Part shown: positions 34,915-43,491 of the stretch, in pieces
How positions within the stretch are numbered: position 1 is the stretch's first letter
Layout of the letters: every line of letters starts with the position of its first letter
Translations under genes and position numbers: made by a program
Notes under the pieces: model-generated
Database searches by the model: none
What the model was told of the DNA's origin: nothing
Seen by the model: only the letters and a program-made list of their open reading frames with translations
DNA from: Bacteroidota bacterium
GTDB lineage: Bacteria > Bacteroidota > Bacteroidia > B-17B0 > Aurantibacillaceae
NCBI GenBank assembly: GCA_020162035.1
Contig: JAIUNM010000024.1
Coordinates: 1 to 55,403, forward strand
Direction: 5' to 3'
Length of the DNA: 55,403 bases

Positions 34915-36471
34915 TTATTCTGTAATTGGAATTTTTTTGGTTAAAATTAATTGCTCATTATCCATTAACGTAACAAAATACAAACCTTTAGCGTAAGGAG
35001 CTAATACGTTAAATTCATTAACCCCTTTTACAACATTTAAATTTTCCGTTTTAAGTAATTTTCCTGAAGCATCAACAACACTAAATCTTAGAACTTTATC
35101 AATATCTGAAGTTAAGTTTATAACAAATGATGAATTGTTTTGATAAACATTTGGTAAAATTGTTTTTAAACATTCTTTACTAATAGTAACAATTGATGAA
35201 TAATTTACATTTAAGTTTTTTTCAATAGTTTTTAGCTTAAAGTAAATACCATTAATTAAACTTTCCATAACTAGTATTTCGTATTTGTTATTTCCATTAG
35301 GTATAATACTTGTTATTTTATTAAAAGCTAAAGCATCTTTACTATTTAAAATATCGTAAGATGCAATATTACTTTCGTTTGCAACTTCAAAATTTACTTT
35401 ATAAAACCCTTTTTCAGTACAAGTAACATTAAAGTTTGTAATTTCAATTGGCAATGGTACCAATTTAGAAGTTAAAACATATGGTCCAGAAGCTGTCATA
35501 CTTGGAGCAGTTAAGGCACCTGTTCCTGCAACAACACCAACATTACTTCCAAAACTTGCGTTATCTAATAACCAACCTGCACCATTCCAGTATTGCGCAC
35601 CAATGTTTCCGGTAGGTGCGTTAGTCATTGTGTTTTCAACTCCTCTATAAGTAAAAGTTAAATCTGCTGTAACAGGATTGCTATTGTTTACTTGCCACCA
35701 TCTGTCAATAACAGAGCCAATAGCGCAAGGGTTTGCGCTTGTGCCATTATTTGGGCAAAACATAAAACTTACGCCACTTGTCCATGGTTGATTGTCGTTT
35801 AAAGCTGTTGGTCTTGTAGATAATTCAACATTACCGCTGGCTACACCCATTGGAGTTGTAACATTATATGTGAATGGTATAGCAACCCCACCTGTAGTGC
35901 CAAAAGGAACAATGTGAGAGCCAGTAGATGTTCTTACGTACCAACGCACAACACTTGGGTTTGTAGCTGAATTTGTTTCGCTTATTATATAACCACCAGT
36001 TTGAGTAATTGCACCTACAATTGGATTAGTAATGTTTAGTGTATTACTATTTAAATCTAATGGGCGAGAACCAAGAGACAATATGCCATTAAAGGTTGCT
36101 TGACCCCCAACAGTGTTTTGGTTTACTGTTAATTGTTTTGTTCCACTACCAGTTAAACTTAAATTATAAAAAGCACTTGGATTTGAGCCACCTATATTTT
36201 GGTTAGCGCCTGCTAAAATAACACCACCACCATCTGTATTAAAGGCAACATTTGCTGAATTATTAATCCAATTACCTAATAAAGTAATACTGCTTGAAGC
36301 GCTTGGTGTAATTAAACCACCTGCAGTGTTACTGTAATTTCCTGTTGCGCCATCAATATAAATTTGAGCAGTACCAGCAAACACAATACGTGCACCATTA
36401 TTGAGTAAACCTTGTGCAAATACTGCTTTAGAAATTAAAACTATGTAAAAGATATTTCTTACTGAATTCAT
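34915..36471 (-). CDS. T9SS type A sorting-domain protein
   Basis: A 518-residue secreted protein. The signal peptide ends at VFAQ (~residue 19). The middle (about 40-340) is low-complexity, rich in Gly, Asn, Ser and Thr with beta-strand patterns (GGGVILAGANQNIGG, YNLSLTGSGTKQLTVNQN), typical of repetitive surface proteins. From about 345 on it is less repetitive, and the last ~75 residues match the T9SS type A domain (VVDASGKLLKTENLNV, GLYFVTLMDNEQLILTKKI). Such domains are cleaved on export and the protein is attached to the surface. It lies 5 bases after another secreted-protein gene, in one operon. Function unknown. Confidence 0.85.
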   Translation of the reverse strand: MNSVRNIFYIVLISKAVFAQGLLNNGARIVFAGTAQIYIDGATGNYSNTAGGLITPSASSSITLLGNWINNSANVAFNTDGGGVILAGANQNIGGSNPSAFYNLSLTGSGTKQLTVNQNTVGGQATFNGILSLGSRPLDLNSNTLNITNPIVGAITQTGGYIISETNSATNPSVVRWYVRTSTGSHIVPFGTTGGVAIPFTYNVTTPMGVASGNVELSTRPTALNDNQPWTSGVSFMFCPNNGTSANPCAIGSVIDRWWQVNNSNPVTADLTFTYRGVENTMTNAPTGNIGAQYWNGAGWLLDNASFGSNVGVVAGTGALTAPSMTASGPYVLTSKLVPLPIEITNFNVTCTEKGFYKVNFEVANESNIASYDILNSKDALAFNKITSIIPNGNNKYEILVMESLINGIYFKLKTIEKNLNVNYSSIVTISKECLKTILPNVYQNNSSFVINLTSDIDKVLRFSVVDASGKLLKTENLNVVKGVNEFNVLAPYAKGLYFVTLMDNEQLILTKKIPITE

Positions 36472-36476
36472 TTTTT

Positions 36477-37952
36477 TTAATTATTTAAATTTTCAGCTTT
36501 TAAATCTTTTGATTCTAATTTTATTAATTTTTGTGGCCCAATAGCTGGTGCAAATCTTTCACTAGAATATGGTGATATTGTACCATCATCTAATAATTCA
36601 TCAGCTCTATTAGCGGAAACAAAATAACTAAATCTTACATTAGATTTTCCGTTTTTAAGCTCTATAACATCAAAACCCGTTGCTGATTCGTTAGTTACAA
36701 AAACACCATTACAATCACCTTTTAACTGAATAAAAATTTGTATTGGATGTTTTTCGTTAACTACAATGTTTTTTGTAAAAATCGGATCAATTGTTATATG
36801 CGCTTTTCCGTTTTCTAATTTACCAACTCCAAAATCTTGAAATAAATTTTCAGGTGATTCAGGAGCAGATAATACAACTAAATTATTATTTAAATCTTTA
36901 ACAGTAGTGTTCACTGTTCCATTCCCTTCAATTTTTCTATTTACATTTCCTGCTGTTCTTGCGCCAACATAAGCATAAGATTGTCCAGCATTTGTATCAA
37001 AATAACCACCTGATCTATTAATGCCATTTGTAGCTGAGTTTGAAATACCTGCAACTCCCATCGTTTGAGCAACTCCAATTGCCCCAACCCCTCCAGCTAA
37101 AGTGGTTGCACCTTGGTTATTTCCACTAAAAATCCCTCCAATTCCCTGAGTTGCATCATTTCCTCTCCCCCAAACTGCTACAGTTGTTGCCATTGCACAT
37201 AAGCCAGTCCCTGTAGTTAAATATGAGCCAGGCCCATTGTTGCCAGTTACTACAGCACCTGTCCCTGATGCATTTGTGCTTGAAGCTCTTAAACCAAATC
37301 CGTTTGAAGATTGTCCAATTCCTGATAATCCATTGCCATTAGTTAAACTACCTATACCTCTTACTCCTGCTGTTCCGTTTCCACTATTTATTGAACCTAA
37401 AACGCCAATTGCTGAATTTGATGTTGAATTATTTGAGAAAGTACCTGCAATTACTGGACTTGCTCCTGTAACATATGCAGATATTGGGTATTGATTCCCA
37501 CTAGAATAAACAGAGAAAAGATCACCGCTATATGCTGTGGTGTTATTAACAACAAACTCGCCAGTTGAAATTAATCTAGCACGTTCAATATTATTACTGA
37601 AAAATCTTACATCTTGTGCTGTAGTGCTTCCAAATATTCCAGAACTCGTTAAAGCATTTCCTGTTATTCTCCAACCTAAATTTCCATCTAGCATTTCAAC
37701 CCAAACGACACCATTAAAGAACCAATGTGTATTTGTAGTTGTGTCATAAACTCGTAAGCCTGTTGCAGGAGTAGCAATTGCAGTGCGCTGGACAGTTGTC
37801 ATTCGAGGTATTAATAGTCCACTATTGGTTGAAGAAATATCTAACATTGCGCTTGTATTTGGTGCAGCACCAGTACCATTTATGGCAACGTTTTGTCCAA
37901 CAACTATAATTGATGTTGTTGCAAAAAATAAACTTAAGAATTGTTTTTTCAT
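36477..37952 (-). CDS. Secreted Gly/Asn-rich repetitive protein with conserved C-terminal beta domain
   Basis: A 491-residue exported protein. The signal peptide ends at VVGQ (~20). It is followed by NTSAMLDISSTNSGLLIPRM and GLRVYDTTTNTHWFFNGVVW, a signature seen at the N-terminus of many Bacteroidota secreted proteins and tail-fibre-like proteins. The middle (about 175-340) consists of short Gly-rich repeats of the G-V-x-G-x-G type, probably a beta-helix. The last ~110 residues form a conserved beta domain (GKLENGKAHITIDPIFTKNI, IQIFIQLKGDCNGVFV). No T9SS domain is seen in it, while the next gene downstream has one. It is the first gene of the pair, divergent from pabB. Confidence 0.8.
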   Translation of the reverse strand: MKKQFLSLFFATTSIIVVGQNVAINGTGAAPNTSAMLDISSTNSGLLIPRMTTVQRTAIATPATGLRVYDTTTNTHWFFNGVVWVEMLDGNLGWRITGNALTSSGIFGSTTAQDVRFFSNNIERARLISTGEFVVNNTTAYSGDLFSVYSSGNQYPISAYVTGASPVIAGTFSNNSTSNSAIGVLGSINSGNGTAGVRGIGSLTNGNGLSGIGQSSNGFGLRASSTNASGTGAVVTGNNGPGSYLTTGTGLCAMATTVAVWGRGNDATQGIGGIFSGNNQGATTLAGGVGAIGVAQTMGVAGISNSATNGINRSGGYFDTNAGQSYAYVGARTAGNVNRKIEGNGTVNTTVKDLNNNLVVLSAPESPENLFQDFGVGKLENGKAHITIDPIFTKNIVVNEKHPIQIFIQLKGDCNGVFVTNESATGFDVIELKNGKSNVRFSYFVSANRADELLDDGTISPYSSERFAPAIGPQKLIKLESKDLKAENLNN

Positions 37953-38037
37953 AATAACCCTACCTTTAATTTATATATTAAATTTACACTTTATTTTAAT
38001 GTAAAACAAACTTTAACAATCTTAAACGATTTAGGTA

Positions 38038-39108
38038 TTGAATGTAATAGACAAAATAGACACATGGGTTATAGAAAAAAATAATTTAAAAAATGAATGT
38101 TTTTTTTTACATACGCTTTACAAAAATCAAAAATTAAAAAAAAATAAAATTAATTTAGTTGTTATTCCCTATCAAAATCCACAAAAAAATAAAATTGCAA
38201 TTAATTATTTTGAAGTACAAAACACACAATTAATTAAATTACCTAATAATAACGTTTATCAAGAAATTAATTTTACTAATATAATTTCTAAAAACGAATA
38301 CTTATCTAAAATTAGAGATTTAAAACAGCAAATACAGTTAGGCAACATTTATGAAATAAATTATTGTACCCAATTTAAAGCAGTTATTAAAGAATTAGAT
38401 GTTCTTACTGTTTTTAATAATTTAGTTAAGTTAAGTAATGTGCCTTATAACTATTTAATAAAAATAAAAAACGAATATATTTTATGTTGTAGCCCTGAAT
38501 TGTTTTTAAAAAATGAAAACAATTATTTAATAACAAAACCAATTAAAGGCACAATTAAACGCGGAAATACAATAGATAACGATGAAGAATTAAAAACACA
38601 ACTAAGCAATAGCGTTAAAGATAAAGTTGAACATGTAATGGCTGTTGATGTTGCCAGAAATGATTTATCTGTAATTGCTGAAAAAGGGAGCGTAAAGGTT
38701 GATAAACTATATGCAATAGAAAGTTTTAAAACAGTTCATCAAATGGTTACAACTGTTAATTGCCAAATTAATAATAAAATTAATTTTGAAACTATAATAG
38801 ATGCAACATTTCCTATGGCTAGTATGACTGGAGCTCCAAAGCAAAGCGCAATGAATTTAATTGATGAATCAGAATGTTTTTTACGTAATTATTACAGTGG
38901 AACTTTTGGGTTTGTAAAACCTAATGGCGATTTTGAATTACCCGTAGTAATAAGAAGTTTGTTTTATAATTCAGAAACAAATGAATTATCTTTTTCTGTT
39001 GGAGGAGCTATTACAAATTTAAGCAACCCCGAACAAGAATTAGAAGAATGCATATTAAAAGCCCAAACCATGTTAAAGGCAGTAAATGCAAAATTAATTT
39101 GGGATTAA
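38038..39108 (+). CDS. pabB: Chorismate-binding enzyme, probably aminodeoxychorismate synthase component I
   Basis: A 356-residue protein of the anthranilate/para-aminobenzoate synthase component I family. It carries YEINYCTQF, KPIKGTIKRG, DVARNDLSVIAEKGSVKV and the MASMTGAPKQSAMNLIDESE box with catalytic residues, and ends in the GGAITNLSNPEQELEE region. It lacks the long N-terminal part and tryptophan-binding LLES motif of TrpE, which favours PabB (folate pathway). The start is TTG at 38038; the frame has a stop two codons upstream and no in-frame ATG in the next 30 codons, so the rare start is well supported, and an AGG lies just before. It precedes a GlmU-family gene by 38 bases. Confidence 0.82.
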   Translation: MNVIDKIDTWVIEKNNLKNECFFLHTLYKNQKLKKNKINLVVIPYQNPQKNKIAINYFEVQNTQLIKLPNNNVYQEINFTNIISKNEYLSKIRDLKQQIQLGNIYEINYCTQFKAVIKELDVLTVFNNLVKLSNVPYNYLIKIKNEYILCCSPELFLKNENNYLITKPIKGTIKRGNTIDNDEELKTQLSNSVKDKVEHVMAVDVARNDLSVIAEKGSVKVDKLYAIESFKTVHQMVTTVNCQINNKINFETIIDATFPMASMTGAPKQSAMNLIDESECFLRNYYSGTFGFVKPNGDFELPVVIRSLFYNSETNELSFSVGGAITNLSNPEQELEECILKAQTMLKAVNAKLIWD

Positions 39109-39146
39109 ATGATATATTTACAATTGTAAATTTGTTGTAATTTTTT

Positions 39147-40307
39147 ATGAAAAAATTTGTATTAATTGATGACTATAATACTTGGAAAAATTTTTTACCA
39201 TTTACATTTACCAAGCCTGTAAGCGAATTACGTATTGGTATTTTAACAATTAAAGAAAAATGGGAAAAATATTTACAAACTAATGTTGAACTTGTTTGTG
39301 AAAATTTTTTATCTAAAAAATTTCCTAATTATATAGGAAACGAAGCTTTGTATATAACATCTAACCTTTGTCCTGATAAGGAATTGATTAAAAAAATTAT
39401 CAATTTAAAAAGTAACGAAGGTTTAAAACATAACAATATTGTAATTGCATATTTTGGAACAAAAGAAAATTATATAAATAAAAATGGTCAATTTTTTGAA
39501 CTAGAAAATGAACCTTTAATTTTAAAAAATGTTTGGGATATTTTTCAAAAAAATGCAACTGCTTTAAATAACGATTTTGAATTATTAACTCATAATAAAA
39601 AATCTGAACCTTTAAGTGAATCAAATAAAGTAATTGGGAATAAAAATTTAATTTTTTTAGAAAAAGGAGCAAAGGCAGAAGCCTGTATTTTTAATACGAA
39701 CACAGGCCCTATTTATTTAGCTAAAGATAGTGAGGTTATGGAAGGTTCTGTTATTCGTGGACCTTTTTCGTTAGGAGAACATAGTGCATTAAAGCTTTCT
39801 ACAAAAATATATGGCGCAACAACTATTGGCCCGCACAGTAAAGTTGGGGGCGAAGTAAATAATTCTGTAATTTTTGGTTATAGTAACAAAGCGCATGATG
39901 GTTTTTTAGGAAACAGTGTAATAGGCGAGTGGTGCAATTTAGGTGCTGATACAAATAATAGCAATTTAAAAAATAATTATGGTACAGTTAAATTATATAA
40001 TTATTTACAACAAAAAATGGTTGATACAGGTTTGCAATTTTGTGGGCTAATGATGGGAGATTATAGCAAAAGCGGTATTAATACAATGTTTAACACAGGT
40101 ACAGTTGTTGGTGTTGGAGCAAATGTTTTTGGTAGTGATTTCCCTACAACTTATATTCCTAATTTTAGTTGGGGTGGGGCAGGTGGATTTGAAAATTATG
40201 ATTTAGATAAATTAGTTGAAACAAATAAACGTGTTTACGAAAGACGAGGATTAATTTTTGGAGAGATTGAAGCTAATTTATTAAAAAGTATAAAGGAATT
40301 ATTTTAA
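39147..40307 (+). CDS. GlmU-family sugar nucleotidyltransferase/acyltransferase-like protein
   Basis: A 386-residue two-part protein. Residues 1-175 are an atypical nucleotidyltransferase-like domain (VLIDDYNTWKNFLPFTFTKP, with an R-I-G-I motif). Residues about 185-370 form a left-handed beta helix with hexapeptide repeats (VIRGPFSLGEHSALKLSTKI, VIGEWCNLGADTNNSNLKNN). The combination resembles GlmU, but the N-domain lacks the standard LAAGxGTRM loop; this is the separate GlmU-like group of Bacteroidota. The likely role is sugar-phosphate activation for cell-wall or surface polymers; activity is unproven. It ends at 40307, directly abutting the stop of lolD on the other strand. Confidence 0.88.
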   Translation: MKKFVLIDDYNTWKNFLPFTFTKPVSELRIGILTIKEKWEKYLQTNVELVCENFLSKKFPNYIGNEALYITSNLCPDKELIKKIINLKSNEGLKHNNIVIAYFGTKENYINKNGQFFELENEPLILKNVWDIFQKNATALNNDFELLTHNKKSEPLSESNKVIGNKNLIFLEKGAKAEACIFNTNTGPIYLAKDSEVMEGSVIRGPFSLGEHSALKLSTKIYGATTIGPHSKVGGEVNNSVIFGYSNKAHDGFLGNSVIGEWCNLGADTNNSNLKNNYGTVKLYNYLQQKMVDTGLQFCGLMMGDYSKSGINTMFNTGTVVGVGANVFGSDFPTTYIPNFSWGGAGGFENYDLDKLVETNKRVYERRGLIFGEIEANLLKSIKELF

Positions 40308-40964
40308 TTAATCTGAAATTATTTTTCCATCTTTCATTTCAAGCTTTCTATCAGCCATTAAAGCTAAATCGTTATTGTGAGTAACAATTACAAAAGTTTG
40401 ATTAAAATTATCTCTAAGTTTAAAAAATAATTCATGTAACTCTTTTGCATTTTTGCTATCTAAATTGCCACTTGGTTCGTCGGCAAAAATTACTTTTGGT
40501 TGATTAATTAATGCGCGAGCAACTGCAACACGCTGCTGTTCGCCACCACTTAATTCCGAAGGTTTATGTGTTAATCTATCTTTTAAATTTAAAAGTTCTA
40601 AAATTTCAGTTGCTTTTTTTTCGGCATCTTTTTTACTTTTTTTACCAATTAAAGCTGGTATGCAAACATTTTCTAAAGCATTAAACTCTGGTAATAATTG
40701 ATGAAACTGAAAAACAAACCCAATATTTTGATTTCTAAAAGCAGCTAATTTTGTGTCGTTTAAATTAAAAACAGATTGATTGTCTATGATTAATTCTCCT
40801 GAAGTGGGTCTGTCTAAAGTTCCTAAAATAGTAAGTAATGTTGTTTTTCCTGCACCAGAGGATCCAACAATACTAATAACTTCACCTTGTTTTATTTCTA
40901 AATCAACTCCTTTTAAAATTTTTAAATCATTAAATTGTTTTTCTATTTGCTTACCAATAATCAT
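40308..40964 (-). CDS. lolD: ABC transporter ATP-binding protein, LolD/MacB type
   Basis: A 218-residue ATPase. Walker A is GSSGAGKTT (34-42), the signature is LSGGEQQR (138-145), Walker B is [13 protein letters not shown] (E163) and the switch histidine is in VTHN near 196. The size and [16 protein letters not shown] features fit LolD, the ATPase that releases lipoproteins from the inner membrane with LolC/LolE. It could also serve a MacB-like permease, since no permease gene is adjacent. It lies 1 base after an SLC13 transporter gene on the same strand, but functional linkage is not obvious. Confidence 0.88.
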   Translation of the reverse strand: MIIGKQIEKQFNDLKILKGVDLEIKQGEVISIVGSSGAGKTTLLTILGTLDRPTSGELIIDNQSVFNLNDTKLAAFRNQNIGFVFQFHQLLPEFNALENVCIPALIGKKSKKDAEKKATEILELLNLKDRLTHKPSELSGGEQQRVAVARALINQPKVIFADEPSGNLDSKNAKELHELFFKLRDNFNQTFVIVTHNNDLALMADRKLEMKDGKIISD

Positions 40965-40965
40965 T

Positions 40966-42423
40966 TTAACTTAACATTAAGTAACACATAAAAGTAATAA
41001 TTAATATGCCAATTGCATCTAAAATAAATCCAACTTTAAACATATCTTTAATGTCAATTTGTTTGGTGCCAAAAACTATTGTATTTGCTGCAGTTGCAAT
41101 AGGTAACATAAACCCTAAAGAAGCTGCAAATGTTGCAGGTATCATTAATAACAAAGGGGGTAAGTTTAAATCTTTTTGTAAAGCAAGCATCACAGGAATT
41201 GCTAGTTGAATACTTGCAATGTTTGATGCAAATTCTGAAATAATTGTTGTAATGATACAAATTCCTAATATTATAAATAATGGGTGAACGTTGCTTAATA
41301 AATGCAAAGTATCAGCCAGCCAATTGCTTAAGCCACTAATTTCAAAACCATAAGCTAAAGCAAAGCCACTACCAAACATCAAAATTATATCATAACGTAA
41401 TTTTTTAGCATCTTCCCATTCTAACAGTGCTTTTCCTTTATCAGTTTTACTGGGAACTAAAAACAAAACCAACGCGGCCATTATTGCAACTATTGAATCA
41501 TCAACAAATTTATTTTTTGGAAAAATATTGTTCCAGCCTTTATAATTAAAAGTTCCAAAATTAATATCAGCTCGTGTAAACCATAAAATAATACATAAAA
41601 TAAAAAGCGAAAACACCCATTTTTCTTCATAACACATTTTACCTAAATTTTTATAATTAGTTTTAAAATGATGTTTGTCTATTTTTAACTCAACTTTATT
41701 TTTAATAAAATATAAATACAAACAAAAATATGTTGTTAGAAAAAGACAAATTGAAATTGGATAACCAATTTTACTCCAACTTAAAAAATTTAAATCATTT
41801 AAATGAGGGAAAGCTTCTTTATATGCTTTAAAAAAATACATGTTTGGTGGTGTGCCTACAGGGGTTGCCATACCGCCAATGGTTGCGGCAAATGCTAAAC
41901 CTAATAGCATTGCAGCTGCAAATTTTTTTTGATGTTTAGTTATGTAATGTTTTGTTTCTTGTATAAGTGCAAAAACTGCGCTAAACAACATCATGGTTGT
42001 TGCTGTGTTGCTTATCCAATTACTAATTAAATAAGTGCTTAACATAACTCCAAGTAAAATACTTGCTGGCGAATGCCCAACTACTGATAATATTTTTAAC
42101 GCAATTCGTTTATGTAAATTCCATTTTTCTATTGCAAAGGCAAGCATAAAGCCACCTATAAATAAAAATATTATACTATCTGTATATTGTTGTGCAACTG
42201 TTTTTACATTCGCAATTCCTAAAATTGGCATCATTAATACTGGCACTAATGCTGTTACTGCTAAATCAACAGCTTCGCTAAACCACCATACACACATCCA
42301 AACAGCTATGCCAGCCATTAAACTAACTTGAACATTTGTTGGATCTAATTCTGAAAAATTCCAAATTAAAAAAGCTAACAAAGGACCTAAAATTTGATAG
42401 GTATATTTTTTATTCCATTTCAT
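40966..42423 (-). CDS. SLC13/DASS-family sodium-coupled anion transporter
   Basis: A 485-residue integral membrane transporter with about 11-12 hydrophobic helices. Family features are the [14 protein letters not shown] stretch (first substrate/sodium loop, with WISNTAT), [20 protein letters not shown] and a matching second-half [11 protein letters not shown] with SEFAS. These fit the dicarboxylate/sulfate:Na+ symporters. The substrate could be succinate, malate, citrate or sulfate; a His/Asp pattern does not decide. The start overlaps the end of the upstream arginase-family gene by 14 bases, so the two are coupled. Downstream lies lolD. Confidence 0.9.
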   Translation of the reverse strand: MKWNKKYTYQILGPLLAFLIWNFSELDPTNVQVSLMAGIAVWMCVWWFSEAVDLAVTALVPVLMMPILGIANVKTVAQQYTDSIIFLFIGGFMLAFAIEKWNLHKRIALKILSVVGHSPASILLGVMLSTYLISNWISNTATTMMLFSAVFALIQETKHYITKHQKKFAAAMLLGLAFAATIGGMATPVGTPPNMYFFKAYKEAFPHLNDLNFLSWSKIGYPISICLFLTTYFCLYLYFIKNKVELKIDKHHFKTNYKNLGKMCYEEKWVFSLFILCIILWFTRADINFGTFNYKGWNNIFPKNKFVDDSIVAIMAALVLFLVPSKTDKGKALLEWEDAKKLRYDIILMFGSGFALAYGFEISGLSNWLADTLHLLSNVHPLFIILGICIITTIISEFASNIASIQLAIPVMLALQKDLNLPPLLLMIPATFAASLGFMLPIATAANTIVFGTKQIDIKDMFKVGFILDAIGILIITFMCYLMLS

Positions 42424-43447
42424 TGTCTAAACAACCTTTAATAAAATCGCTTATTAAGTAAGCAATTAATTTTCCGGTTTTATTATCGGCTTTAATGTGT
42501 GATAAAATTGGTGCACCTTCGGCTATATGTAAATATAATGGTTTTAAATTATTTGCACATTGATAAATAAATTGCCTTGCTTGTAATTGCGAAATACCGC
42601 TACTTGTTTTAGCACTACTTGGCACATTAGTTATAGCATCTAAATCTATCTCTAACCCACATTTATTATCAGACACAAAATTAATACACCTTTTTAATGC
42701 AGTTTTAAAATCTGTTTTTTCTCTAATAAAAATATCTTCAAATGAATAAAAAAATAAATTTGAATTTTGTATAAATTGATTTAACGAATTGGCATTATTG
42801 TATTGTTCATGCAAGCCAAAAACAGCATATTTATTTAAATAATTATTTTGTAAAGCATAACTAAATCCATTACCGCTATGCCTTCCATCTAACGCCCTAA
42901 TATCGCTATGAGGGTCGCAATTAATTACATTTATTTTTTGATTTAATGTAACTGAACAACCTTTAATGTTGCCGTAAGCGTTATTATGGCCTCCGCCAAT
43001 TATTATTGGCGTTTTATTTAATTTTATTATTGATGATACTACTTGCGTTGCTCTTTCGTCAATTGTTCCTACCATTTTGCGTAATTCATCAATATCGGTT
43101 TTGTTTTTAGAATTAAGTAAATTACTTTTTTCCATTAAATCATTAACAAAAATATTACCTAAAACAAAACAATTTTCGCCTAATAAATAAGAATTATTTT
43201 GTTGATTTATAAAACTATCAAGCGCAGGTTTAAAAGCAGTATGTGCTCCACCTCTTCCAAAGTTTGCTCGTACACCAATGTCTTCAGGTATTCCTAAAAT
43301 TACAAATTGAGCTTTTGATGCTTTTAGTTCATTTTCCCAATTATTACTTTCGCAAAATTTTATTGTTTCTCCTATTTTAATTTCTCCTTCTCTTGTACGA
43401 AGTAGTGCTTTTAAATCATTTTTGGTAAAAATTTCTAAATTATTCAT
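42410..43447 (-). CDS. hutG: Arginase-family hydrolase, probable formimidoylglutamase
   Basis: A 345-residue ureohydrolase. The metal ligands are visible: H154 in IIGGGHNNAYGN, D178/H180/D182 in NCDPHSDIRALDGRHSG, and the paired Asp in LEIDLDAIT (~259-261). GGGHNNA and DPHSDIR fit the formimidoylglutamase branch more than true arginase (GGDHS, DAHxD). The enzyme hydrolyses formimidoyl-glutamate in histidine breakdown. However, no hutH, hutU or hutI is nearby, so another guanidino-like substrate is possible. It is 44 bases downstream of the helicase gene and is coupled to a Na+-dependent anion transporter that might export or import a related acid. Confidence 0.8.
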   Translation of the reverse strand: MNNLEIFTKNDLKALLRTREGEIKIGETIKFCESNNWENELKASKAQFVILGIPEDIGVRANFGRGGAHTAFKPALDSFINQQNNSYLLGENCFVLGNIFVNDLMEKSNLLNSKNKTDIDELRKMVGTIDERATQVVSSIIKLNKTPIIIGGGHNNAYGNIKGCSVTLNQKINVINCDPHSDIRALDGRHSGNGFSYALQNNYLNKYAVFGLHEQYNNANSLNQFIQNSNLFFYSFEDIFIREKTDFKTALKRCINFVSDNKCGLEIDLDAITNVPSSAKTSSGISQLQARQFIYQCANNLKPLYLHIAEGAPILSHIKADNKTGKLIAYLISDFIKGCLDNEME

Positions 43448-43491
43448 TTATTAAATTTAGTAGTTTATGTAATACTTAACTATTTGTTTTT

